Positions 52,546 to 61,497 of a stretch of DNA of 64,000 nt are shown here, piece by piece. Below the pieces are notes generated by a model. It was given only the letters and a program-made list of their open reading frames with translations, was not told the origin of the DNA and made no database searches. Origin of the DNA: Verrucomicrobiales bacterium (GTDB lineage: Bacteria > Verrucomicrobiota > Verrucomicrobiia > Verrucomicrobiales > DEV007); the NCBI GenBank assembly GCA_029212615.1, contig JARGPJ010000009.1, positions 1 through 64,000 of the forward strand. The letters are read 5' to 3'. The translations under genes were made by a program, and so were the position numbers. The stretch's first letter is position 1, and every line of letters begins with the position of its first letter.

Positions 52546-54633
52546 GTGACTACCTCCCTCCCAGATCCCGTTGCCTCTACCGGTAAACCATTTCCTCTCG
52601 GCGCTACGCCTTGCGAAGATGGTTCGATAAATTTTGCGATTGCCTCCCAGCATGCAGAGACGGTGACTCTCTGCCTTTTCGCAGATCCGGAGACCCCCTG
52701 GCGGGAAACCCATCATTTCGAAGTGACAGATCGCCACGGCGACACTCGATTCATTTCCCTGAAGGGCATTCCGGAGGGATCCCGCTACGGGTATCGGGCA
52801 TCCGGACCATGGAAGCCGGAGCAGGGACATCTCTATAATCCCGCAAAGCTGCTCCTCGACCCCTACGCCAAGCACATCGACGGACCGTCCAAATACGCGG
52901 CGTCGATGAAGTCTATCCGCAAAAACCTTTCCCTCAGTACTGCGGATAGCGTTATCCACGCTCCCCGTGCCTTCGTTCCAAAGCTGGACCTCTACGATTG
53001 GGAGGGAGACACTCACCCGCGAATCCCAATGACCGAATCGGTCATCTGTGAACTGCATGTGAAAGGATTTTCCAAACTTAACGAAGCAATCCCCGCCCCC
53101 CTTCGCGGGACGTATGCAGGCCTCGCTCATCCTGCCAGCCTCACTTACCTGAAAGAACTCGGGATCACCACTGTTCAGCTTCTGCCGGTTCATCAACACC
53201 TCGATGACGGGTTTCTCCTCGAAAGAGGGTTAGTGAATTACTGGGGCTACAACACGATCGGATTTTTCGCCCCGGAAGCTCGTTATGCCACTAACGAAGA
53301 CCCCATTACGGAGTTCCGGGACATGGTTAAAGCCTTCCACCGGGAAGGCATGGAAGTCATCCTCGATGTCGTCTACAACCACACCGGCGAAGCGGGAATT
53401 GATGGCCCGACTTGCATGCTGCGAGGGCTCGACAATTTGTGCTACTATCACAACGTCCCGACAAAACCGGGTGTCTACTGGGATTCCACCGGGTGTGGAA
53501 ACTCCGTCGACCTCTCCCATCCCCGTGCTCTCCGCTTCGTCATGGACAGCCTCCGCTACTGGGTCGAAGAAATGCATGTCGATGGCTTCCGGTTCGATCT
53601 CGCCGTTGAGCTGGGACGCAGCCCGCTCAACTTTGATCGTCGTTCCGCATTCTTTCAGGCGCTGCAGCAGGACCCGGTTCTCTCACAAACCAAACTGATT
53701 GCAGAACCCTGGGATCTCGGTCCCGACGGCTATCAGATCGGAAACTTCCCGACCCAATGGGCGGAACTGAACGGCCGCTTCCGGGACGATGTCAGGCGCT
53801 TCTGGCGCGGGGAACCGAAGGTCATGGGGGAGTTCGCTTCGCGCATCACCGGAAGCGAAGCACTCTTCGCCCACAATCGACGCACGCCGGGCCACAGCCT
53901 GAACCTCATTACTTCACATGACGGCTTCACTTTGAACGATCTCGTCAGCTACGAAGAAAAACACAATCTTGCGAACGGTGAAGGAAACCGGGATGGGGAT
54001 TCTCACAACCTTTCCTCCAATCACGGCATCGAAGGTCCCACCGACGATCCATCGATCAATTCAATACGGCTGCGCCAGATACGGAACTTCCTCACGACTC
54101 TGATCTGCTCTCAGGGGGTTCCCTTCCTGATGGCAGGAGACGAGCGTCTTCGCAGCCAGCACGGCAACAACAACACCTACTGTCAGGACAACGAACTCAG
54201 CTGGATTTCCTGGGAGGAAACTGATTCATCAAGAGAGATGAGAGAGTTCACTTCGCGCCTCTTCCAGTTTCGCCGTGAACATCCTAACCTGAGAAGGACC
54301 AGTTTTTTCACCGGTAAAATCGACAGCGAAACCGGACTTCACGATGTCTGCTGGCTTAGACCAGACGGTGAGATCAAGCAATCTGCAGACTGGAATGGGA
54401 AAAAACCGGGAGCTTTTGCGATGCTTGTAAACGGGCAGGGAGAAGAAAAAGCTCTCGTCTTTTTCTTCAATGCCAAATCGAAGCCGATGACCTTTCATTT
54501 TCCACAGTCGCCGGACTGCTCCTGGAAACTGGTCATCGATACCGAATCGCCGAACAGCTCCCCACGAAAGGGGAAACCCGGGAAGTCTCTGGAGTTATGC
54601 GCCCACGGACTCCAGGTCTGGGAAGAGGTCTGA
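52546..54633 (+). CDS. glgX: Glycogen debranching enzyme (GlgX/isoamylase family)
   Basis: 695 residues. An N-terminal CBM48 domain (FPLGATPCEDGSINFAI) is followed by a GH13 barrel. ELHVKGFSKLN, NYWGYNTIGFFAPE, ILDVVYNHTGE, DGFRFDLAVELG (nucleophile Asp), LIAEPWDLGPDGYQ (acid Glu) and ITSHDGFTLNDLVSY (transition-state Asp) are all present. GlgX removes alpha-1,6 branches of phosphorylase-limited glycogen in the cytoplasm. It starts with GTG at 52546; no ATG is available in frame nearby. No other glycogen gene is in the window. A hairpin follows the stop. Confidence 0.95.
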   Translation: MTTSLPDPVASTGKPFPLGATPCEDGSINFAIASQHAETVTLCLFADPETPWRETHHFEVTDRHGDTRFISLKGIPEGSRYGYRASGPWKPEQGHLYNPAKLLLDPYAKHIDGPSKYAASMKSIRKNLSLSTADSVIHAPRAFVPKLDLYDWEGDTHPRIPMTESVICELHVKGFSKLNEAIPAPLRGTYAGLAHPASLTYLKELGITTVQLLPVHQHLDDGFLLERGLVNYWGYNTIGFFAPEARYATNEDPITEFRDMVKAFHREGMEVILDVVYNHTGEAGIDGPTCMLRGLDNLCYYHNVPTKPGVYWDSTGCGNSVDLSHPRALRFVMDSLRYWVEEMHVDGFRFDLAVELGRSPLNFDRRSAFFQALQQDPVLSQTKLIAEPWDLGPDGYQIGNFPTQWAELNGRFRDDVRRFWRGEPKVMGEFASRITGSEALFAHNRRTPGHSLNLITSHDGFTLNDLVSYEEKHNLANGEGNRDGDSHNLSSNHGIEGPTDDPSINSIRLRQIRNFLTTLICSQGVPFLMAGDERLRSQHGNNNTYCQDNELSWISWEETDSSREMREFTSRLFQFRREHPNLRRTSFFTGKIDSETGLHDVCWLRPDGEIKQSADWNGKKPGAFAMLVNGQGEEKALVFFFNAKSKPMTFHFPQSPDCSWKLVIDTESPNSSPRKGKPGKSLELCAHGLQVWEEV

Positions 54634-54656
54634 GCCCGACCTTACAGGTACACCAC

Positions 54657-54678
54657 GCGGGATGAACAGTCGTCCCGC
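54657..54678. terminator. Hairpin between convergent genes
   Basis: GCGGGA (54657-54662) pairs with TCCCGC (54673-54678) around a ten-base loop. It sits between the stops of glgX and the convergent murJ. There is no T-tract, so it is a likely but not certain bidirectional terminator. Confidence 0.5.
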
Positions 54679-54713
54679 TTCATAGCCTGCTCCCGAGCGC
54701 GAAAGGTGAGTCC

Positions 54714-56252
54714 CTAACGACGGAGGCGGGATTTCAACTCAGCAACCGTGTAAACACGCGTTGCAAAAACAGCCGCAAAATAGAGGGCAACACCGACCAC
54801 TACCAGCGCCAGCAAGACGGAGACGCGGCCGACAAAATTTCCGTCAGTCATGATCCAGGGTTTAACCCACTCCGCAGCAAACCAGATACCTCCCCCCATG
54901 ATGACGGACGCTAAAACAATGCGTCCAATCCGACTTAAAAAACCAGGCATCATCTTCATGAAATCAGCCCCGCGCAGCCCGGTCCAGAGCAGCGTTACAT
55001 TCACCCAACCTGCGGCGGAAGTGGCAAGGGCACAACCCGTCGGCCCGAGCCAGCGGAACATGGGATAAACCAGCACCAGATTCACCAAGGTGGAAATGAT
55101 CGTAAAACGCATCGGCGTCTTTGTATCCTCCCTTGCGAAGTAGGCGGGCTGAAGAACCCTGGCAAGCACATAAGCAGGAGTTCCGAGAGCGAAAGCTGCA
55201 AGGACCCATCCCGCTTCACGGGCCGCCGGGGCGGTGAACTCACCGTTCACGAACAGGGCGTGCATGATCGGCCCGGGAATGACAATCATCGCGGCAACGG
55301 CGGGCAAAGAGAACAACATCGCGATCTCCATTCCCTGATACATCGTTGCGCGGGCGCCCTCCGGATTCTGCCCCCGCAGTTGCCGTGTAATTTCCGGGAG
55401 CAACACCGTACCCAAAGCGATTCCAAGAAGTCCGAGAGGAAGCTGATTAATCCTGTCTGCGTAAAAGATCAGTGAAACGGCTCCAATTTGATAGGAGGCG
55501 ACTGCCTGACCGATAATGAGATTCAGCTGTTGGACGCCCGCACTGACCAAGCCCGGCCCCATGAGCTTGCCCACCTTTTTGACGTCTGCGTCCAACTTCG
55601 GACGACGGGGAGTAAGGTTCACCTGACGCTTGACCGACGCACCGACAACAACGGCAAGTTGCAATAATCCGCTCACGAGCACAGCCCAGCAAAGAACCGT
55701 CAAGGGCTCACCTGCAACGGGAATCACCGCGAGGAGTGCCGCGAGAAAGACAATGTTCAGCACCACATAGGCAAAGGCCGGAGCCGCGAAAACACGTCGG
55801 CTGTTGAGAACACCGCTGACACCGGCGACGAGACAGATAAAAAAGAGATAGCCAATCGTGATTCGTCCAGCCGGCACCGCCAGAGCGAGACGTCCATCTT
55901 CGGGTGCGAAGCCCCAGTTCGTCGCCTTCATCAAAGGCTCCATGAAGATGAAGGCCAGGGCTGAAACGACGAGAAGAATCACCCCCATCACCGAAAGAGT
56001 CCGGCGCGCGAAATCGTCAGCTGCTTTCTCTCCCTTTTCTTCGAGACGGCCACTGTACATCGGAACGAAAGCCGCATTGAAAGCCCCCTCTCCAAAAATA
56101 CGCCGGAACAAATTGGGCAGCCGAAAAGCAGCAACCCAGACATCAGCCGTCGCTCCCGCACCTAAATACTTAGCGATGAGAACGTCCCGGGCGAACCCGA
56201 GGACACGGCTCATGAGCGTGAACCCGCTAACGGTAAAGATAGAACGAAACAT
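54714..56252 (-). CDS. murJ: Lipid II flippase MurJ
   Basis: 512 residues, about 14 predicted membrane helices, normal MurJ length. The N-terminus SGFTLMSRVLGFARDVLIA with FRLPNLFRRIFGEGAFNAAF is diagnostic, as is PALIEITRQLRG-like text in the centre (here LLPEITRQLRG). It flips lipid-linked peptidoglycan precursors across the inner membrane. Presence of MurJ indicates that this organism makes peptidoglycan, a point of interest in the PVC group. It stands apart from other cell wall genes; an LRR lipoprotein gene precedes it by 54 bases on the same strand. Confidence 0.96.
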   Translation of the reverse strand: MFRSIFTVSGFTLMSRVLGFARDVLIAKYLGAGATADVWVAAFRLPNLFRRIFGEGAFNAAFVPMYSGRLEEKGEKAADDFARRTLSVMGVILLVVSALAFIFMEPLMKATNWGFAPEDGRLALAVPAGRITIGYLFFICLVAGVSGVLNSRRVFAAPAFAYVVLNIVFLAALLAVIPVAGEPLTVLCWAVLVSGLLQLAVVVGASVKRQVNLTPRRPKLDADVKKVGKLMGPGLVSAGVQQLNLIIGQAVASYQIGAVSLIFYADRINQLPLGLLGIALGTVLLPEITRQLRGQNPEGARATMYQGMEIAMLFSLPAVAAMIVIPGPIMHALFVNGEFTAPAAREAGWVLAAFALGTPAYVLARVLQPAYFAREDTKTPMRFTIISTLVNLVLVYPMFRWLGPTGCALATSAAGWVNVTLLWTGLRGADFMKMMPGFLSRIGRIVLASVIMGGGIWFAAEWVKPWIMTDGNFVGRVSVLLALVVVGVALYFAAVFATRVYTVAELKSRLRR

Positions 56253-56306
56253 GAACAGTTAAGTGAAAGAGAAACGGGAACGACAGCGAATTTCTTTCAC
56301 AGAGAC

Positions 56307-57200
56307 TCAACCACGCTCCTGCCAAAAAGCGGCAGCCGGCTTGAGATCGTTCTCCCCGTCCTCAAACTTCGTCCCGATTTCAGTGATCGTAGGAATTGCT
56401 TTCACCGCCTCCATTCCCTTTTGAATATCGTCAGGATCAAAAACCAGACGGGTCAGACGAAGACCTTTCAGCGGATTCAGGTCAGTCACCTCCGTTTCTC
56501 CAATGTGGAGCCGCTGCAAAGCGGTATTTGCCAAGGGCGAAAGATCATTCACCTTCGTACGATGCAGAGTCAGGCTGACAAGCGGAGACGATGAAAGCGG
56601 GGAAATATCAACCACCGGCGCATCGGTCAACCATAGCATTTGGAGTGGCATTCCTTTCAGCGCTGAGAGATCAGTAACCGGTGTATGGACGAGATTCATC
56701 TCAACGATCCCGAGACCTGTAATAGGTGACAAATCATCCACCTCCGTATTACTGAGGTAGAGCTTTCTCAATTCCGTCATGCCTTCAAGAGCGCTGATAT
56801 CTTTCACCGCCGTATTCTCGAGATAGAGTTCCACGAGAGACATCCCCTGAAGCGGAGAGATATCAGGCACTTCGCACCCGAGAAGATAGAGTGCCATCAA
56901 AGGCATTCCTTTCAGCGGAGTGATATCAGACACCCCGCAGTTATCGAGAGCAATGGCACGGACCTGCCCCTGCTCATCGATCTGAAATTGACCGTTTCCG
57001 GAGTATCCCGGGTTCGCCTCGCGAATCACCTCGTGAAGCTTCACTTCGCTCCAATAGGTTGGCTTTGTCACGACAGGCTCCGGAGCTTTTACTTCAGGGG
57101 CCGGGGTATCCTCTTCAACAGGTACGGGCTCCTCCACTTTGTCACAGGACACAAAAGACAAGATCACGGCGAAAAGCCATAAAGGGGAATAATTACGCAT
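56307..57200 (-). CDS. Leucine-rich-repeat lipoprotein
   Basis: 297 residues. The N-terminus ends in LSFVSC, a plausible lipobox with Cys20, followed by a Pro/Glu/Val-rich spacer (about 22-45). Residues near 85-260 form eight consecutive leucine-rich repeats of 21-22 residues, each like VSDITPLKGMPLMALYLLG, with D-[IL]-[ST]-[AP]-L and L-x-L positions kept in register. It is probably a surface or periplasmic protein for binding other proteins. No enzymatic domain is seen. It shares strand with murJ but diverges from the peptidase gene upstream. Confidence 0.85.
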   Translation of the reverse strand: MRNYSPLWLFAVILSFVSCDKVEEPVPVEEDTPAPEVKAPEPVVTKPTYWSEVKLHEVIREANPGYSGNGQFQIDEQGQVRAIALDNCGVSDITPLKGMPLMALYLLGCEVPDISPLQGMSLVELYLENTAVKDISALEGMTELRKLYLSNTEVDDLSPITGLGIVEMNLVHTPVTDLSALKGMPLQMLWLTDAPVVDISPLSSSPLVSLTLHRTKVNDLSPLANTALQRLHIGETEVTDLNPLKGLRLTRLVFDPDDIQKGMEAVKAIPTITEIGTKFEDGENDLKPAAAFWQERG

Positions 57201-57328
57201 CGCTGAGCTTCCACGAATTTTTCACCTCAATCAAGAAGCGACTTAGGCACGTATCCCGGCCTCAAAAAGGCAATATTTCTGAAAGAAAAACGGTTTTGAT
57301 GCGTTTCAATGAAGGAAACACCACTTTC

Positions 57329-58000
57329 ATGTCTGCCGAGCCAGCCACTCCCGAACAAGAGACAGCGCCGCCGCCTCCCCGTAAACTCTCCCGCCGCCTC
57401 ATCGTTACGGGACTGATCGGGAGTGCCGTCGGCCTTACCGCTTACGAAAGATATGGCTCTGACACTCTGGAAAGACTCTACGCCATATCACGCAACAGGG
57501 CTGACAGGGTCACTGACCGCCTTCGTCAAAGATGGGTTGAACACGGTCTCTCGCCACGACATGAATTGAAAGATGAAGCCGACTATCGGGCTTTTCTGGG
57601 CGGGCTTTCCCTGCGCTATATCACCGCGAACGAAATCATTCGTCCGCATCGGAATGTCCGCGGCGGCATCGCCAACGAACTCCCACCCCGCCACATGTGG
57701 AAGCGCTTGGTACCGACATTGCGGGTCGCCGACGAAATCCGACACCGGCTTGGCTCTCCATTGAAGCTCATCAATTCCGCCTACCGCAGTCCGGACTACA
57801 ATCTTGCCTGCTCCGGGGCAACGCAGTCGTTTCACATGCAGAACCGTGCGCTTGACCTCATGTTCCGTGAAGGTCCCGAGGCGGCTTCAGCCGCCTCGAA
57901 GGAACTTCGTGAAGAAGGCTTTTTCAAAGGGGGCATCGGTACATACTCCTCCTTTATCCACATCGACACCCGCGGATTTGACGCCACCTGGGGTGCGTAA
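57329..58000 (+). CDS. M15-type D,D-peptidase-like protein with Tat-like signal
   Basis: 223 residues. The N-terminal RKLSRRLIVTGLIGSAVG looks like a twin-arginine signal or anchor. The C-terminal domain has the zinc pattern of the M15A/DUF882 family: SFHMQNRALDLMF (H-x6-D) and the later SSFIHIDTRG (H-x-D), with INSAYRSPDYN before them. These enzymes cleave D-Ala-containing peptides in peptidoglycan. An ATG at 57299 is an alternative start; 57329 is preceded by AAGGA. It stands in a divergent position to the LRR gene and is followed by a HAD gene. Confidence 0.8.
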   Translation: MSAEPATPEQETAPPPPRKLSRRLIVTGLIGSAVGLTAYERYGSDTLERLYAISRNRADRVTDRLRQRWVEHGLSPRHELKDEADYRAFLGGLSLRYITANEIIRPHRNVRGGIANELPPRHMWKRLVPTLRVADEIRHRLGSPLKLINSAYRSPDYNLACSGATQSFHMQNRALDLMFREGPEAASAASKELREEGFFKGGIGTYSSFIHIDTRGFDATWGA

Positions 58001-58054
58001 TCCTCATGATATTTGCCGAATCCGGAATCTGATCGCATAGTAGGCCACCTATTC

Positions 58055-58744
58055 ATGCCTGACCATCTCCCTTCCCCCTTCGGCGTCGTTTTTGATCTCG
58101 ACGGAGTGATCATCGATTCTCACGACCAGCACAAACGCAGCTGGTTTCAACTTGCTGAACAACTCGGACTGACTTTAACGAAAGAGCAGTTCAAAGAATC
58201 CTTCGGAATGCGAAACGAAATGTGCATTCCCGATGTCTTCGGCTGGACCACCCGTGAGGAGACTGATCGAATCAGCGAACTCGGCGACCGGAAGGAAGAA
58301 ATTTATCGCACCCTTCTCTCGGAGGGAGGCCTCTCACCTCTTCCCGGTGTCGTCGCCCTCGTGAGCAGCCTCAACGCAGCTGAGATCCCCATGTCGCTGG
58401 GATCTTCCACCTCGCGTAAGAACATCGAGGTTTGCTTCGCCACCACCGGACTCGCCCAGTTTTTCGGCCTCAACTACACCGGGGCTGAAGACGTCAGCAA
58501 GGGCAAGCCCGCTCCTGACGTCTTTCTCGAAGCCGCCAGAAAAATCGAACGCGCCCCCGAAAACTGTATCGTAATCGAGGATGCTCATGTCGGACTCGAG
58601 GCAGCGCTTTCCGCCGGAATGAAATCCATTGCCGTCACCACAACTCATCCCCGCGAGTCCTTCTCCGACTCGGGGGCTGCCCTCATCGTTGACTCACTTG
58701 AGGAGATCTCAGCAGCAACGATCGAAGAACTTCTCATTGCCTGA
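58055..58744 (+). CDS. HAD-superfamily hydrolase (beta-phosphoglucomutase-like)
   Basis: 229 residues. Motif I VVFDLDGVIIDSH holds the nucleophile aspartate. A helical cap follows, then motif II LGSSTS, motif III with KGKPAPDVFL and motif IV IEDAHVGLEAALSAGM. That order and the small cap place it in the phosphoglycolate phosphatase/beta-phosphoglucomutase group. It acts in the cytoplasm on a small phosphorylated sugar or acid. The ATG at 58055 is chosen; an in-frame TTG at 58013 is unlikely. A sugar isomerase-like gene follows after 12 bases, so they are probably one operon. Confidence 0.9.
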   Translation: MPDHLPSPFGVVFDLDGVIIDSHDQHKRSWFQLAEQLGLTLTKEQFKESFGMRNEMCIPDVFGWTTREETDRISELGDRKEEIYRTLLSEGGLSPLPGVVALVSSLNAAEIPMSLGSSTSRKNIEVCFATTGLAQFFGLNYTGAEDVSKGKPAPDVFLEAARKIERAPENCIVIEDAHVGLEAALSAGMKSIAVTTTHPRESFSDSGAALIVDSLEEISAATIEELLIA

Positions 58745-58756
58745 CTCAACCCCCTC

Positions 58757-59692
58757 ATGAACCGAAGACACCTACTCACCTCAGCTACCGGAATCGCCGC
58801 CCTCGGCGCCACTCCCTCCTCCTTCGCCGCGCCAACGGCCGAACGAACGAGGCACGACTTTAAGCTGAAATACGCCCCTCACTTCAAAACCTTTGCCCCC
58901 GTCGCCGGAGGATCATTATCGGATGAATTGAAATACGCCCATGACCGCGGCTTCACCGCCTGGGAAGACAACCGCTACCTCCTTCGCACTCCTGAAGAGC
59001 AGAAGGAGATTGCCGAGACGATGGAGAAACTTGAGATGTCGATGGGCGTCTTCGTTGTCACCGGAAGCGCGGGTGCGACCGAACCGACCTTCACCGTTCA
59101 GAATGAAGATGCCTGGAACCTCGTCCTCGATGACCTCAAAAAAGGTATCGAAGCGGCAAAACGCTGCAATGCGACCTGGATGACGGTTGTCCCCGGCGCT
59201 TACGACCTCAAAAGCGACTGGAACTACCAAACCGCCAACTGCATCGAGCTCCTGAAACGCTGCAGTGATCTCCTCGAGCCACACGGTCTCGTCATGGTGT
59301 TGGAGCCGCTCAATCAACACGCGAATCATCCAACAATGTTTCTGCGTGAGTCACCGCAAGCCTACCAGATCTGCAAGGCGGTCGACAGCCCCTCCTGTAA
59401 ATTCCTCTTCGACATCTACCATCAGCAGATCACAGAGGGTAATCTCATTCCCAACATTGAAAAAAGCTGGAGTGAGATCGGTTACTTTCAGGCCGGTGAC
59501 AATCCCGGACGCAAAGAACCCGGCACCGGAGAGATCAATTACCGAAATATCTTCAAATACATTTACGATCGATCGAATGAAGAAGGACTCGACTTCATTA
59601 TCGGCATGGAGCACGGCAACTCGATCAAAGGGCCCGAGGGATGCGAAGCAGTCATTCAGGCTTACCTCGATGCCGACAATTTCGAGGTTTAA
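58757..59692 (+). CDS. Tat-exported xylose-isomerase-like TIM-barrel protein
   Basis: 311 residues. NRRHLLTSATGIAALGATP is a twin-arginine signal. The mature part is an AP-endonuclease-2/xylose-isomerase-like TIM barrel of the hydroxypyruvate isomerase type. VMVLEPLNQHANH (metal Glu), FLFDIYHQQITEG (Asp/His) and GYFQAGDNPGRKEPGTGEIN are typical, with a final GMEHGN. It probably isomerises a small sugar or keto acid in the periplasm. It follows the HAD gene in the same direction and converges on the second sulfatase. Confidence 0.88.
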   Translation: MNRRHLLTSATGIAALGATPSSFAAPTAERTRHDFKLKYAPHFKTFAPVAGGSLSDELKYAHDRGFTAWEDNRYLLRTPEEQKEIAETMEKLEMSMGVFVVTGSAGATEPTFTVQNEDAWNLVLDDLKKGIEAAKRCNATWMTVVPGAYDLKSDWNYQTANCIELLKRCSDLLEPHGLVMVLEPLNQHANHPTMFLRESPQAYQICKAVDSPSCKFLFDIYHQQITEGNLIPNIEKSWSEIGYFQAGDNPGRKEPGTGEINYRNIFKYIYDRSNEEGLDFIIGMEHGNSIKGPEGCEAVIQAYLDADNFEV

Positions 59693-59706
59693 CTGACGAT
59701 CAGATA

Positions 59707-59735
59707 ACAGGGTCAGGTCGGCGACCTGACCCTGT
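59707..59735. terminator. 14-bp perfect hairpin between convergent genes
   Basis: ACAGGGTCAGGTCG (59707-59720) and CGACCTGACCCTGT (59722-59735) are exact reverse complements with one base between; physically a stem of about 12 bp and a small loop. It fills the 53-base gap between two convergent stops, so it is almost certainly a bidirectional terminator. Confidence 0.8.
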
Positions 59736-59745
59736 CTGAAAGCGA

Positions 59746-61428
59746 TTACTTTTTCTTGGCCTTGGCCTTTTTCTTTGCTGCCATCTCGGCAAGCTCCCTC
59801 TCTCGACTCTCTTTATACATCGCCGAAAGCCCGATCGCTTCGGCCTGATCTTCGCCGTCATAGTCCCAGAACGCCTGAATCACTTTCTCGGCTTCCGGAA
59901 AATCCTCACCGGTATCGCCGACCTTTTCACGCAGGTGATCAAGGCGGTCTTTCAGCTCCGACACCACCGCGGCATACGCGGGATCGTCATACACATTCAC
60001 ATTTTCGTAGGGATCTTTTTCCAAATCGTAGAGTTCCCAGGCCGGCGGAGTCCGGTACCCACCTTCGTAGTCGCACCCGTAGAAGAAGATCAGCTTGTGA
60101 GTCTTCGTGCGAATTCCGAGATGACCCGGATTGTCGTGATGAGCCATGTGCATCCAATAGCGGTAATAAGCTTCCTGCTTCCAGCCCTCAGGCTCGCTGC
60201 CGGTTTCACAGACTTCTTTAAAACTCGCTCCCTGCATATAGGCAGGCGTCCCCGCCCCCGCAAAATCGAGAAGGGTCGGAGCGAAGTCGACGTTCTCAAC
60301 AATCGCATTCGTCCGTGTTCCCGCTTCGATGGATTCCGGATAACGAATCAGGAAGGGCATCCGCATCGATTCTTCATACATCCAGCGCTTATCCTGGTAA
60401 TCATGCTCCCCTAACATGAACCCTTGATCGCCGGTGTAGACGATAACAGTGTTGTCCATCTCACCGGATTCTTCGAGGTAGGCAAAGAGGCGGGCGAGAT
60501 TGTCATCAACGCCTTTTACACAGCGGAGGAAATTCTTCAGGTAAGCGTTGTAGGACATCCGCTTGATCTCCGATTTTGTGTAATTGGCAGGATCGTAACC
60601 GGCCGGAAAATCCTTCGGAAAGCGTTGCGGGAGATCCACGGCATAGGAGCGGCGCGGATTCCTGATCCCGATGGAAGTCCCAATGTGAGGGACAAGCTCC
60701 CCTTCGTATCCCAGGGTCGCGATTGACCCGAAATCAGGCTGGTTCTCTAGCCAGAGATTTTCCGGCTCGGGAATGTCGATGTCTTTCAGATAATCATTGT
60801 AGCGCTCCGCATGTTCGAAGTAATCATGCGGTGCTTTGTAGTGGTGCATCAGGAAAAACGGCTTCTCCGTCTCACGGCCCTCTTTCAACCAGTCCAGAGT
60901 GATATCGGTGATCGCATCCGAGGAGTGTGTATCATCAACTTTGAAGGTATCATTCGGCCAGCCTTTCTCCCCGCGGACACGAAAAGTCGGGTTGTGATAG
61001 TCTCCCTGTCCCGGCAGGACGGTATAAAAATCAAAATCTGAGGGTTCCTCTTTCAGGTGCCACTTCCCGACCATCCCGGTCTCATAACCAGCCTTCTTCA
61101 TCTCGATCGCGAGATACTGCCGTCCTCCTTCAATGCCGCCACTGAGGTCATAGGCGCCGTTGGTATGAGGATACTGCCCTGTTAAGACACAAGCCCGACT
61201 CGGCGAACAGATCGCATTGGTACAGAAAGCGTTTTCAAAAAGCATTCCCTCGTCAGCCAGCCGGTCAATCGTGGGAGTCGGATTCAATTCAGCGAGGCGA
61301 CTCCCATATGCACCGACGGCGTGCGCGGCGTGATCATCGGACATGATGTATAAAATATTCGGCTGATCAGCTGCCGACACGACAGAAAACGATGCAGCCG
61401 CCAGAATAGCGAGGAAGGGGTTCTTCAT
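59746..61428 (-). CDS. Secreted S1-type sulfatase (second copy)
   Basis: 560 residues. A signal peptide (about 1-19, SVVSA) is followed by QPNILYIMSDDHAAHAVG (metal Asp pair), CSPSR (formylglycine cysteine) and ACVLTGQYPHTNG. GMVGKWHL, YTGDQGFMLGEHD and MRMPFLIRYP are the other active-site blocks. The tail is lysine-rich (AAKKKAKAKKK). The pattern is near N-acetylglucosamine-6-sulfatase-like members; the true substrate is unknown. It diverges from a PAS-AraC regulator, which may control it. The ATG at 61428 gives the leader; an in-frame TTG at 61446 would precede it by six codons. Confidence 0.92.
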   Translation of the reverse strand: MKNPFLAILAAASFSVVSAADQPNILYIMSDDHAAHAVGAYGSRLAELNPTPTIDRLADEGMLFENAFCTNAICSPSRACVLTGQYPHTNGAYDLSGGIEGGRQYLAIEMKKAGYETGMVGKWHLKEEPSDFDFYTVLPGQGDYHNPTFRVRGEKGWPNDTFKVDDTHSSDAITDITLDWLKEGRETEKPFFLMHHYKAPHDYFEHAERYNDYLKDIDIPEPENLWLENQPDFGSIATLGYEGELVPHIGTSIGIRNPRRSYAVDLPQRFPKDFPAGYDPANYTKSEIKRMSYNAYLKNFLRCVKGVDDNLARLFAYLEESGEMDNTVIVYTGDQGFMLGEHDYQDKRWMYEESMRMPFLIRYPESIEAGTRTNAIVENVDFAPTLLDFAGAGTPAYMQGASFKEVCETGSEPEGWKQEAYYRYWMHMAHHDNPGHLGIRTKTHKLIFFYGCDYEGGYRTPPAWELYDLEKDPYENVNVYDDPAYAAVVSELKDRLDHLREKVGDTGEDFPEAEKVIQAFWDYDGEDQAEAIGLSAMYKESRERELAEMAAKKKAKAKKK

Positions 61429-61460
61429 TCTCAACTCTAGACTCAAAAGATGGAATCCGT

Positions 61461-61471
61461 CTTGTCACAAG
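61461..61471. promoter_or_regulatory. Perfect palindrome CTTGT-C-ACAAG
   Basis: An 11-bp perfect palindrome in the 69-base gap between the divergent sulfatase and AraC-type regulator genes. TTGTCA within it could be a -35 box for the regulator, with TATTTT 18 bases on. It may be an operator for autoregulation or for the sulfatase. Confidence 0.4.
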
Positions 61472-61497
61472 CCGACATTCTTTGGTATTTTTCGGAC

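Noticed and set aside
52369..53199. 276-codon minus-strand frame upstream of the peroxidase gene
   Set aside because: Antisense to glgX, no recognisable domain.
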